Below are positions 11,300-23,200 of a stretch of DNA of 64,000 bases, in pieces. This stretch comes from Patiria pectinifera (taxonomy: Eukaryota > Echinodermata > Asteroidea > Valvatida > Asterinidae). The stretch's first letter is position 1; each line of letters begins with the position of its first letter. Position numbers and translations under genes: made by a program. Under the pieces are notes generated by a model. It ran no database searches and was not told the DNA's origin. It saw only the letters and a list, made by a program, of their open reading frames with translations. The DNA is taken from the NCBI GenBank assembly GCA_029964075.1, contig CM057135.1, positions 32,477,366 through 32,541,365 of the forward strand, in the 5' to 3' direction.

Positions 11300-12600
11300 T
11301 CATTTTGTTAATTGCATTCGCAATAATTTAGTACATGTCGAAGGATAAGACCAATTGTTCTGACGTCTTTTACATCGATAACTTCCAAAGTGTAACTCCT
11401 AAATCTCTCTGCAAGTTGTTGCATCTACATGTTCAGTATAATAGTTCATTTTACAATGTGAAACTCTCCTAAACTTTTTCTGTTTTAATATTCGCAAATA
11501 AATGCGTAAAAGAGTACATTTTTTTTGCAAAATTTAGTGGATTTCTTTTGGCCGTGAGCATATACTGAATACTGTAATTTTCTTTGTGAGCAATTTCTTA
11601 ACGACGATATTTTCTTACGAGAAACAAGTGAGGATACTTCTGAAATATCTGGCTTTTTACGTCTTTAGTAAATAAGACATTTTCACTGAAAATGGTGCAA
11701 GTTGGTAAGGAAATAAATGGTCCAGTAGCACATGTACAGGTTGCATGATTTTCTTTTCAAATTTAGAAGTCGAAAAGTTAAGTTAATCTAGAGAAATTTG
11801 TCCGAAAGAAATTTAGACAATTTGTTTGGATTAAATTTCCAGAAGGTTTATAAAAGTGCATTCGTACATGTACAGATGTACATTGGTTAAGGCTTTTACA
11901 CAATGTTTCAACAGTAACGATTTCCAGAACATATAAGGAGTTATTTAAGGAGTAAATTCAAAAGTTCGCAACCCTGATTTTGAGGCCTTTCTTAATTTAC
12001 CACAATTTTAATTTTGGAGGATTCTTTTTGTTTTACGAAAGGACTTATTTTGTTCCTATGTGCCATCATCAAATCTTTCTGAAAATATGCCAACACTGAT
12101 GCGATGCAGCTAGTAACGTGACGCATTATTGAATACGTTCGCAGAAACATCATACAAGGAATGCAGTATAGCGGTACATGTAGGTGATATAATAACATCT
12201 ATGTACATGTACGCTGTCATGTTGGTTTTAGAAGCCACAACAATTTTATTCAGTCCAGTTCTCTCACTGAATTCAAATACAAGGAAAAAATTTCGTTTTC
12301 CTTTTTTCCTTCAAACGTCCTGTGCCCATCTGATGAACCATACTGCTCAGTGACTCGGTGGACGATGTGGCAGCAATCTGCCTGTCAGCATCGGCAGAAA
12401 CTGTGACCATCCAATGCTGCACGGGTCAGCCTGTCCCCTACTCCGTGATACAATTTAATTGAAGTTTTCATCAATTCATGCACTGTACATTCATGGTCGT
12501 ACATCCTCAATGTTACTCCCTAAACCCAACGATTCTCATGGCATTGATAGAGTAGGCTTGTCTGCATAAGGCAGGTAATGTACATGCTCCTACGCTAACC
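11300..12600. other. gene-free AT-rich stretch
   Basis: No exon or repeat recognised beyond scattered TACATG words. Confidence 0.5.
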
Positions 12601-12687
12601 TAAGCAGGCCCTGGGAAAATCCTACAAGAATTGTACAAGAAAATCCTACAAACATTTCTGGCTATTTTTTGACGAGTTTGGAATAAA

Positions 12688-13064
12688 CTAAGGCTGTGAC
12701 TTTCCAAGATTTGAACACCATGATTAAGAATAGAGTTTTAAAATCTGGACCGACGCTTGTTTTTACTGAGATTCCATGCTTTCTTTCTGCACTATACAAA
12801 TTTGACATTCGTCTGATCATCGGTTTTTAAATAGGGGTCAGATAATTGTATTGCATGTCAGTGCAGTGAAAATGACTAAAAAACTGGCCCCTCAAAATTT
12901 CCCATCTTGTTTTATAAGCAATACGCTTCAACGGTGATTAGTGTTCCATTTATAAATGCCGTGAGCACGCAGAATGTTAAACACGCAATATTGATAACTT
13001 TCCTTTCTACATAATAAATGGTCGTGATATTTTGTTTGAACGTGAAACTTAGTCACAGCCTTAG
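12688..13064. mobile_element. MITE with 14-bp inverted ends
   Basis: CTAAGGCTGTGACT at 12688 is exactly inverted, ending at 13064. At 377 bp it is non-coding and sits inside the larger inverted pair at 12603-13637. Confidence 0.65.
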
Positions 13065-13399
13065 AACAACCACATTTTTTTCCAGCACTTTCTGAATTTA
13101 CAAAAAAAAAGCAGTATTTTATTTTTGATAGCCAACAGATGCACAGCTCCTTTTATTTAATGCAAATCTGCTTGAGAAATCAACCCCTGGTGACTGTCAA
13201 TCGAACAAAATAGCTTAGACTTTGCAATGATCTGCAACTAGAACTGCAATGATCCAATTCAGATCTCAAAGTTACATGTTTTAGCCGAAAGGAGCTGCAA
13301 TGCAACTAAGCAGTTTGTGTAGCTGTTTATACAACGAAATAGACTACTTTTGCGCTCAGAAACTCTGAGTTTGCGTGAACTGCTTGTAATGTACACAAA

Positions 13400-13575
13400 C
13401 ATGACATGTACGTGTACATGTACATGTACACGTACATGTATCGTATGTTCATGTAACATACATGTACATGTACATGTATGTTCATGTAAGCCAAAGGCAA
13501 GGCAAATTTTTGTTTGATTGGGTTGGCTATAACTTGTTTTTTACATGTACATGTACATGTACATGTACATGCACA
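13400..13575. repeat. TACATG/CATGTA simple repeat
   Basis: Runs of ACATGTACATGTAC and variants with CGTACATG occur at about 13405-13493 and 13543-13577. The words are self-complementary, so both strands look alike. Frames here are repeat translations. Confidence 0.9.
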
Positions 13576-14291
13576 TGTCATTATGCAAACTACCACAAAT
13601 ACAGGTAAACATGTATTTGGTTTTCCCAGGGCCTGCTTCTGTGATCAAACATCAATGAACTTTGACCTTTTACCACTGACATTTTAAAACTGGAATTCAC
13701 ATTTGACAGAATACGCCAACTGCTTGTAGCGTGTGCCTCTCACTAATACATGTAACGTAATGTTACCACCTTCAGATTAAATCTTCCCTCACTTGAGTAA
13801 GCCTTACAACAAAATTCATTTCAATTTCAACAGCGTGTAGTATGGCCAACATTCACTAGTTGACACATAGATCGTCTGCTAAACAAGAGTAGATTTCTGC
13901 ACATTTCCTAGTTCCTAGCTATCGTCAACTGATCTACACTAGGAGTGTAACACTCAGCAGAAATGACAATTGTTTAAAATATGCATCATTTTGAAGAAAT
14001 GAATCTACAGCGTCCAACCAAATTAATAGTTACATGTATGATAAGATTTGTCATGAGTGTATCTTACAAAAATGTAAGATACTCTGGGAATCATACTACT
14101 TAAATAGCAGCCTATTTCAATTCTATGAAATCTAAGAAGGGGAGACCACTAGGTATATTTGAATGCATACCTGACAACGCCCGACACTCATGCACAGACG
14201 CTATGGGTCTGTGCACATTCAGTACCAAATTATTAGAGCGTAGTTCGTGCCTACATGCACGAACCTGTTTGCGCATTTAACGTTTGAGTGT

Positions 14292-15823
14292 GATGGTCTT
14301 CAGTCTGAGGCAATACCCATTCAATGTCATCAAGGTTTTTTACCTTGCTTTTTCTTGTTTTTTAATTTCTATAAAAATTGACCCGTGAGTCGCCCAATCA
14401 GGCATACAAAAAGTAAAGTGAATTTCTGGAATGCAAACACATGGTTACACAAAATTGTTTGCAGGACAGGTTGTTTCTAAATAACGAGGGAGAAAGTGTT
14501 GACTCTTGTTTCAATCAAGAGAGAAAGTGTTGACGAAGTTTGTTTCAACTTTCAAGAAATTTTTATTCAACATCTGCCAAAGAAAATGCTAACTCTGGAT
14601 AGATTGATTCAAGATTTTTTATTCCCTGCACATTTGGGATTTCAATTGATTTTCAGTTTTTGTATCTGGCACTTCTCAAGTTCAACTTTTTTCCGTGATA
14701 AGTTGGTGAATGATCGAGAGTGGCAACAAGAGGCAACTGTGTTAAGAGTCACAGATTCAGGATCTGCTTCCACAATTTAGACCTTGCAGCAACTTTGTGC
14801 AGTCAATAATTTTTCCTCATCATGCAAGCCACTGGGTTTGATTTTCCTCCCTCCAAGGGGTGGAGTCTACCCAATTTTGGAGGGTATATGAAAAAGGAGG
14901 TATGCCTTTGGAAGCTTTTTAAAGCAGGAAACCATTCACATGAACTTGTGCCTTTGTAACGATCACACGAGAGGAAATGCTTAACTGCAAGCTCAGAAAG
15001 TTTTGTCTTTCTGTGAAATTTTTGGGATGCTTTACAAATCCTGCGATTAATTTGAACCTCAATTTTGCTTTTATTGACCAAATTCTGCTAATTAATGCCT
15101 TGATCAAAGCCCTAATTTCCCACTCCAGATTTTCCAATTTTGAAAATTCAAACTGGAGTTTGAATCAACAGTCAGTGGTGTAGCTCATTCTGTATTCGGG
15201 GAGAGGGGAAGGGGCTTACTTTCGCTGAAATTTCTTGCCGGCCCAATCAATTTTAAGGTCAGGCTACAAGCAAGATGGCAATTTTTCTTTTCATTGCAAG
15301 AGTTTTTTTGGCCTTAACATATATAGCCCCATGTAGGACAGTTCTTGCTGACCAGAACTTTCTCTGGAGAAAATTTTCAAGAGAGAATATGACTGACTCA
15401 TAAATTTGTCAGATATTTAATTTTGACTGCTTCACTTCGCTCTTTTGAGCTTTTTCACTCTTGTCTTTGTTCACAATTCTCACATTTGAGAGCTTTTCGC
15501 TCTTTAGAGAGCTTAAATTATCAAGAAAGGTCAAAATCCTCACTTTTGCTTTAAAAGTTTATTGTTATTTTAAATGCCTGAATCAGGGGAATAGCTGACG
15601 AACGGAAACTATTGTCACTGCTTGATTTGGCAGTTTTACATCAAGCTTTTTAGTCAATCGCTATTTTCATGCTTGCTTTTTACATAAAAAAAAGTTGGTT
15701 GTCCACGGAAAACATAAAGTATCTTCGCTGAGTGGATTAACATCCGAAAGTTATTTCAGCAACCCCTCCCCTCTCCCTGAGTTTGCTACGCCACTGCGGT
15801 ATTGCCTCAGACTGAAGACCATC
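14292..15823. repeat. 26-bp perfect inverted pair, 1.5 kb apart
   Basis: The 26 bases at 14292-14317 (start GATGGTCTTCAGTCTGAGGC) are exactly inverted at 15798-15823. Just outside the left copy lie two hairpins (near 14192-14214 and 14245-14266). A hAT-like MITE (15173-15796) abuts the right copy on its inner side. No transposase frame was seen between them. Confidence 0.55.
15173..15796. mobile_element. hAT-like MITE (CAGTGGYGTAGC ends)
   Basis: The left end is CAGTGGTGTAGC and the right end is GCTACGCCACTG. Further in, GGGGAGAGGGGAAGGGG pairs with CCCCTCCCCTCTCCC. CAGTGGCGTAGC is a common hAT-type terminus. No 8-bp target duplication is visible, so the superfamily call is tentative. Confidence 0.5.
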
Positions 15824-17389
15824 TGCACATTACTGCCTAGTTAATATACAGACTACAGCCCTACTCCTAGCCATGAGATACACAGTAGGGTTTAACAAGT
15901 CAGAGGATTGTACAACCATTTCAACATCAGTGCATGAATTGACACTACAAACTTCAATTAAACTTACCACGGAGCTTAGTTTGTGGGACGGCCCCCCCGT
16001 GCCTGATGCCACAGCTTCTGTGTAGGACGCTGACAGGCAGACTGCTTGACCAAATTTTATCCAGACCATTCACCCAGTCGTAAAGGGGCACACTATGTTC
16101 CTGATTTCCCCGTTGTTTTTGCTGTTTCCTTTTCTTGGGGAAGTTTCATGTCAATGCTTTGAGGTGATCAGCAATTTGGACATGCGACAGCGGCAAGTTG
16201 GAACAGAATTGTTTCTGCATTTTCTAAATTGCATTTTGCTCAAACAAAATTAAGTGACTGTAACACACCTTGGGCTTACATTACATGAGTTTTCCAAGCG
16301 TACAACGTCACCCTTTTTAGAAGTACAAGTAACTCATTTGATATCTGGAATGTTTTTTTTCCAGTTTTGTCATTTCTGTTGCGACTTGTAAATTGCTGGT
16401 TTTCCTCCCCCTTTTTTCACTGTTGTTTTGCAAGTAGGGACAATTTCAGGACAACGTTGTGCCCCCTCGATCCATTTGAGTGAATGGCCTGGATGCATCG
16501 TCCACTGAGAAATCTAACAGCATGGTTCTCATTTGTTAAGCACATCAACATTCTTCAAATGCAAATTGGAAAGTTGGGCTTCCTTTTTTTCCATTTTGTC
16601 TTTTTTTGCTGCTTTCTATTTCTTTTTGATTTCTTTTTACTTGTTTTGAAATGATGATGGCAGATTGTAGATCTATACAACTGAACAGTTGTTCAATGTG
16701 GTCAGGTATTTATGCAAATTTGATTTCTCTTCGGTAAATAAATTGCATCATTTTTCTCAGTCTTTTTGCTGGTTTTGATAAAATGTCTTGAGATGTTTCT
16801 CAAATGACATTGATCAATATAGAGTTTCTTTGCCTCAAAATCAGGGAATGCTTTTCAAAACAAATATCACGAAAACTTTGTGTTTTAGGGTTTTCATTTG
16901 TTTCACTATTCGAAATTCCTTGTAAAATGCCTGATTTTTTTTTCACAAAGTGAATGCTTGGCTATTACTGATCTTATTAAAAGTTTTTTTTTTATACATG
17001 TGCTACCAAAACCACCATGAATTTTTTTTCGACAGATTAAGTTTTTTTAAGGTGAAGTTTACACCATTGTTTGTTTATTCCTTTGCTTCACAGACGTAAT
17101 GTCTCCTTTTTGGCTACACTTTGGCTCACAACCACATTTAAAATTGTTTTTAAGGTTTCCAACCTGAACGGTACATTTTGTTATGAGTTTCGACAAAGTC
17201 ATGGAACCAATAGCAGAGAGATTTTAGAGTTACACCAAGGAAGTTATCGATATAAATGGCATCAATACAATCGTTCCTAAACTCCAACAACTTTGAAAAA
17301 AATCCAAGATTGTCAAATATCCAATAGTTACAATGAGTAACCAGTTGGAAAAGTTTCATTTGTGTGGATACATAAAAACATGACGTACT
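15824..17389. other. gene-free stretch
   Basis: T-rich and AT-rich sequence with no recognisable exon, RNA gene or intact element. Confidence 0.45.
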
Positions 17390-17740
17390 GCAAAAGCAGA
17401 AATGCAAAGCGGGCGATTTCAGAACAGATGCAAAAAGGGTTCTCCTTGGTCTGCCAACACTGGAGAGGTGCTCGTGATCTGTCATTGTAGAACCGACTAA
17501 GAACCAATCGTAAGAAGTTTTCAGGATCCTTACCATGTTGCAGTCCACCGAGGCATCCACGATCCACCCAGACGAAAAGATCAGGGACGTCTTTCTGCAC
17601 ACATCACCCACCGAACAGCCGATGCACAAGTCGATGCAGATAGCGGGCGACCACCAACCTGTCGGCGCCTGCGGGCGGGGAACACACGTGCACGCACCGG
17701 GGAGGGGGGGCTGTGTGCAGCTGGGCTGCTCGAAACATTT
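17390..17740 (-). repeat. diverged dispersed repeat, copy 2 (inverted)
   Basis: Homologous in inverse orientation to 10866-11285. The 231-codon minus frame across it begins and ends in sequence outside the shared part and has no recognisable domain, so it is not called a gene. Confidence 0.55.
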
Positions 17741-17845
17741 ACATTTTTGAGAGAGTGCCTGGTGGTGAAACGTACAAAAATTAACGTGGTTATTCACATT
17801 GGTTTTGTTTTGTAAAATTAAGATGTAACCTGCAACCTTTAACAA

Positions 17846-19435
17846 CGGATTTTAGAACGGATTTCAGATTTTTTGCGCTTGCATTATTTTTGGGTTTCAT
17901 GTTTCAAATATTGGTTTTTTTCTTTCTGTAAATTGCATATAGTACTTTCAAAGTGCCAGGCCACTGGATGTTCCACTGTGTTCAGATTTGAGTTGATCCA
18001 GAAATTAGAGTCGGTGTATTTGAAAGGGTTTAGAGCAAATGGTTTGTCGTGTTTTGAAAAAAAAAAAAAGATGAATAGTTTAAATGGAATTTGTGGCAGT
18101 TTTTCCTGATCCGTGGGTTGCAGGTCACATCGATTTTTAAAACTGTATAACCAGCACTGTGACAGAATTACTGAGGTTTTGATATTACAGTTTAAAAGTA
18201 GTTTTTCAGTAATTTTGAGCATGATATATATTTGTTTTCTGATGGCATTTTGGAGTTTTCGCCAAATTATTTCAGAGCTGTGTGATTTTATCACAGGTAA
18301 ACAGGCATTTGCGTTTTCAATGCTACTATTATAAAAAATAATGTTAAAAATTGGCAGAAATTCAGAATCAAGAAATTTAACTTTTCACATAAAAAATCTA
18401 TAAAAACGTTACACAAAAGTGAAAGTTTGGTAAATTATGGCAGTGCTGGTTATACTCAAAATGTCAGGTGCAAGACAAGTTTCAAAAACATAATTTTATC
18501 AAATCAACGAAAGAAATAATAAAAGTTCACTTTTTAAATACGAAGTTTGCAGACTCTTGAGTTTAAAAGTGGCTAAGAATGCACGATATCATCACGTAAA
18601 ATGGATTGAAAATAGTTAAATTATTGCACTAAGCACTGTAGATGGTCCCCACTATGTAGAGGTTTATCAGTCTATGACTGATCCAATGAAAAGTTGTACA
18701 ATTTGTAATTCGAGAAAATTCCTGAAAGGAGTGTTTGAACTGTTTCCAATAACCCAGAACGTCTTAAGGGCTCTTTGGGGGTCAAGGACCAAACATACTA
18801 CAGGTTACTACTCAGTAGTATTTTGTAGCTTTAGGTGAGGTTAGGGACAAAAAAATCATTGTCATTATCTTATCTTGCACCTGACCAATTCACACTTACA
18901 AATGTACCTCTCAGGCAGTTACTCTCTTATAAAACGTAGATTTAAAATACAGAAATATTAGTTTTTCTCTTGGGAACCAGCCCTTACACACCAGGTACAT
19001 TGCGCCTCTTTTGTCAAGTACTGTAGAAAAAGTTCAAAATCTAACTCATTAAAACAATTGGCTATCGTTGATTCTTATACTATCATTGCTTCACTTTGGA
19101 TTGCTACGCTATGGCGCTTTAAAAGGATTTGGATAAAATTGACAGAGTTTACCCCTTTTCGGGTTAGCATTTTTCTGTCATTTTTTGGTGTTTCAGTTTC
19201 AGAACTTTTAAGTCTGAAGTAGACATGATATTGCGAAGGGCTGGTTACAAGTTCATTTTTTTTAAGGATTTGGATCAAATGGCCTCCCCCTCAAAGGATT
19301 TTCTTCAATGTCGGCCACATTTAGGGTTCTCTCAAACTGAGAGTCCTTTTCTGCAGACTTAAAGTCCTTGCATCACAGTTTGCAAATAGAGAAAGTATGC
19401 CACAAATTGTTTTTTTCAACATGTCCCATGTGGCA
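17846..19435. other. gene-free stretch
   Basis: AT-rich sequence with short homopolymers. Nothing supportable was found. Confidence 0.45.
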
Positions 19436-19439
19436 GATT

Positions 19440-20170
19440 GAGTTGAGTTCAAAGCTTGTAGCTTCCTTTCAACGTTGTGTTGTAGCACATTTCAACCAGA
19501 TGAGGTGATGAGTTGTAAAGGTTGTAGCTTTTTTGCAACGTAACAATCGTCAACCAGATGAGGGGATGACAATCCTAAATGTTGTCTCAACAAGACTGAG
19601 ATGGTTTGATTGACAGCTTGTCACATGTTTGCGACATAAATGTAGCAATCCTCTGCGTTGTAGCACATTCCAACCAGATGAGGTGATCAGTTGTAAATGT
19701 CATAGCTCCTTTGCAACGTAACAATCCTCTACATTGTAGCATATTCACAACCTGTGATGCTGATCGTCCAACATTTGAAGATGACTGAGAAGTTCTGCTG
19801 AAAGCATGTCAATTTTTTTCAAAGTACCAAAATGTAGCAATCCTCTGCGTTGTAAAACATTCCAAGCAGATTGAGATGTTGAGTTCACAACTTGTAGCTC
19901 CTTTGCAACGTAAGAATCTTCTGCGTCATAGCACACTCGAAACAGATGAGACTGATGAGTTGTAAAGGTTGCAGCTCCTTTGCAATGTAACAATCCTCTG
20001 CATTGTAGCACACTCCAACCAGATGAGACTGATGAGTTGTAAAGGTTGCAGCTCCTTTGTGACGTACCAATCCTCTGCATTGTAGCACACTCCAACCAGA
20101 TGAGACGGATGAGTTGTAAAGGTTGTTGCTCCTTTGCAACGTAAAAATCCTCTACGTTGTAGCATATTTA
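19440..20170. repeat. degenerate 77-78-bp tandem array 3' of COQ2
   Basis: About nine imperfect units contain ATTGTAGCACACTCCAACCA, GATGAG, TTGTAAAGGTTG and CTCCTTTGCAACGTAA. The best units are at about 20000 and 20078. The array begins about 80 bp beyond the COQ2 stop, so it would lie in the 3' UTR or just past it. Overlapping minus-strand frames here all translate the same repeat. Confidence 0.8.
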
Positions 20171-20252
20171 CAATCTGCGATGATGATGATCTTCCAAAAA
20201 GTTGAAGTCATGTGAACAGTGGCAAGAAAAATCACAAAAATCTCCTGGTTGA

Positions 20253-23200
20253 CTATTCGCTAGTTGCCTGTTCCTTCTCCTTGTCCAATTTGGTTGAACT
20301 GTCTGAATCTTTGGTTGAAACTTTCGCCAGGGTTCCCGCGATGATCCCGGCAAAGATGATTGCACCCAGTCTGTTGTTGGAGCGGAATTTGGTCCAGCAG
20401 TCTTGGGGATTGTGGATGTCCACCGTCCAGACCTGTGGGTGAATTAGAAAACTGTCACTAAAGTACAGAGATTCCTAAAACAGTGTTGCAGTCAAGTCCA
20501 TCACAAGTCAGGTCCAATCAAATTTTCAAATGAACTATGACAAAGGCATTCTTTTGAAAGAACTCATCCGCTGTTGCCTGCAACTTGACTTATTGTGATG
20601 AACTCATTTGCAGTATTGCCTCCAAATAAATCAAACAAATAAAATATCCCTTTCCCTTAATCGACGCCTCTCCAAGACAGCCATCTTCGAAGGAAAATTA
20701 CAACTGCGTGTTCAACACCATCAGGTGCATGTGCGCGCAGTGTGCAAAATGTTCCAAACATGTTGCTCAAATTTTCTTCAAAATATGGCGCAGCCAAAGA
20801 GCGTCACTAAAATTTGATGCCCAAAATGCCGCTGGCACGTGACAATCTGTAGGAAGTGACGTCATTTGAGAGAGACCTATAGAGATCCTTCACAGCCTAC
20901 CACTCAGTTTTAGGAGGATGTTTGCCTCTTCAAAGATTAAGTTTAATGAAATTGACATAATTGATGCCATAATGGGGATATTACACTGTGGCAGATTTGA
21001 GTGGGTTCAGGGAGATTTCTGAGAACAGTATCGTGGGAAGGTTTCTGACAAACTACCCTGGGAGAATAGCTAGAGAAGCTAAGGTTGAATGCACAAACCA
21101 AGACTGGACAATTCTGTAAATAACATTTGCACCTTCAGAAAGTAACAACAGTTATTGGTTGCAGATTTACGTTGCTTGACATTAGGCCCCAAACCCTTTT
21201 AAGCATATTCCTAAAAAATTTTGTCCTAAGAATGTTGTGTCCTTGGGCAAGCCACTTCATCCCCACTTGCCTCTCTCCACCCAGGAGTATAAATGGGTAC
21301 CAGCATTAGCTGGGGAGTAACCTGTGATGGACTAGCATCTCATCCAGGGGGAGTAGCAATATTCTCAGTCGTTTCATGCTACTGAAACCGAAGATAAACA
21401 CGGGCCACATTGGCTCGTGACAGACCTTACTACTTTTACTTAGAATTTTTTGTGAATCCTCCAAAAAGGGAACAATTAATTGATCAAAAGAAATCCTTGC
21501 AGGCCTAAAACAAACCAATCAAGCAACCAACAGACAAACCCAAAGTCAAGCTTTAAGCTTACCTGGTTGCTAATATGAGCAGCCGTCAGCGCTACAGCGA
21601 GGTAGTATGCCACAGTCTGCTCAGCCATAGCACCAATGACCATCAGACCAGACACCATAGCTGCACCAAAGCCTGTCAACCAATATTTGGTGTTGTCTCC
21701 CATCAGGATGGAGGTGGAGCCTAGGCCGAGGGCCATGTCGTACTTCTTGTCCTGCGCATTGAGAGTAAAGGAGGAGATACGAAGTGACTATTGGCTGCAT
21801 GCATGCACAAGTGATGCCAGAAAAGGCAAAGGGACAAATTTTTTTGAGCATTGAAAGTAGGACACACAAAGTGAGTATTGGCTCTACGGCTGTCCCGAAT
21901 ATACCAAATACTCGATCATCAACTGAATATTCGAATAGCTTTTTGCCGGTTTGAATATTTGAAAACAAAAAACTTTGCACATACACACACGACTGTGATG
22001 TTATTTTATCATGAAGTTGCGGCGCGCCTTTGTCAGGTGCCACATTTTGGTCGGGGGTAACTTTTTTTTGGTCGACAGCGGTTCATCATTCACATCCTTT
22101 TAACCCTGCCAGACGCAGCACAGTGCATCAGGTGGAAAAGTCTGGTGCACTTTGATGCATTCAGCTACCAACACCAGTGCATAAACGGCCACTGGTGAGA
22201 CAATGAGAGCTAGTCCCATTGAACAATGCCACAGTTGTATCCTGCTGCGTTGGGGGACCACAGACTCTGAGGCAGTTTGGCCTTGAGACTTTTGACCTGA
22301 TGTATCTTGCTACACTGGGCAGGCTTGTCACTTAGACAAGTGTTGCATGTTGCTGCGTTTGACAGGGTTTCTAGCCAAAATACCACATTTTGTTTTGCAA
22401 TTGGTTACACATCCATGATTGGGTGCAAGCCAGCTAGTATGGTTCCCTGACCCAACAATTCCCTGACATCTATAAATTGCAACGTTTTCTCAGGGAACCG
22501 GACTACAAGAATAGCATTTTTTCCCCCTGGTTTTTCCAGCATCTTTGAACACAAAACTTTAAAAGGGTCAGTGTAACAATATAAGATAAAATACTAACCC
22601 CAAAATCCATCCATTTCTGAAAATCACAGCAGAAACAAATGTTGTATATTACCTTTAAGTAATGATCCATAATCAAGAATAACAGATGGTTTATAGTAAA
22701 AACACTCTGCTCATGAATGACTTACCTGATGTCCATAAATGGTATCATAGATAACAGTCCAGGCAATACACGACACGTACAGCGGCAGAACAATACTCCA
22801 GTCACATGACCCATGGACGGCCGAGTAGCCAATCAGAGCACTGAAGTTGGTCGTCACACCTGCAAGCAGAATAATCACGGTATTGAATTCCGATCAAATC
22901 AAGGTATCTTTTATTTGACATTGGCCATAATAAAATGCTCAAAGGTAATGGTAAAAATAAAAATGTGAGTGCACAATAAGCTCTGGCCGTCTTGCATGAA
23001 AGTCTTGCATCAAATCAATCAAAATGATCCATGCGACGCCCAAACATACGACGCCGGGCTCCTTTCCGCACCAGTGCCAAGTACAAGCCAGGGACGTCCC
23101 ACGCAAAAATCATCCTGCTCTATATACCATGTGACTATAACGTTGCTGCACATATTTAGCGTCCATTTATTTACAAACTTTTCATAAACATCTTTCCAAA

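Larger units (their letters stand above)
12603..13637. repeat. 17-bp inverted pair, 1.03 kb apart
   Basis: AGCAGGCCCTGGGAAAA at 12603-12619 is exactly inverted at 13621-13637. The enclosed kilobase contains a complete smaller MITE (12688-13064) and a TACATG microsatellite. No transposase frame. Confidence 0.55.

Noticed and set aside
17150-17845. 231-residue open frame on minus
   Set aside because: Crosses a diverged dispersed repeat and its flanks, has no recognisable domain and is not preserved in the other copy.
19745-20165. Overlapping 79-116-residue frames on minus
   Set aside because: All three frames translate the 78-bp tandem units beyond the COQ2 stop.
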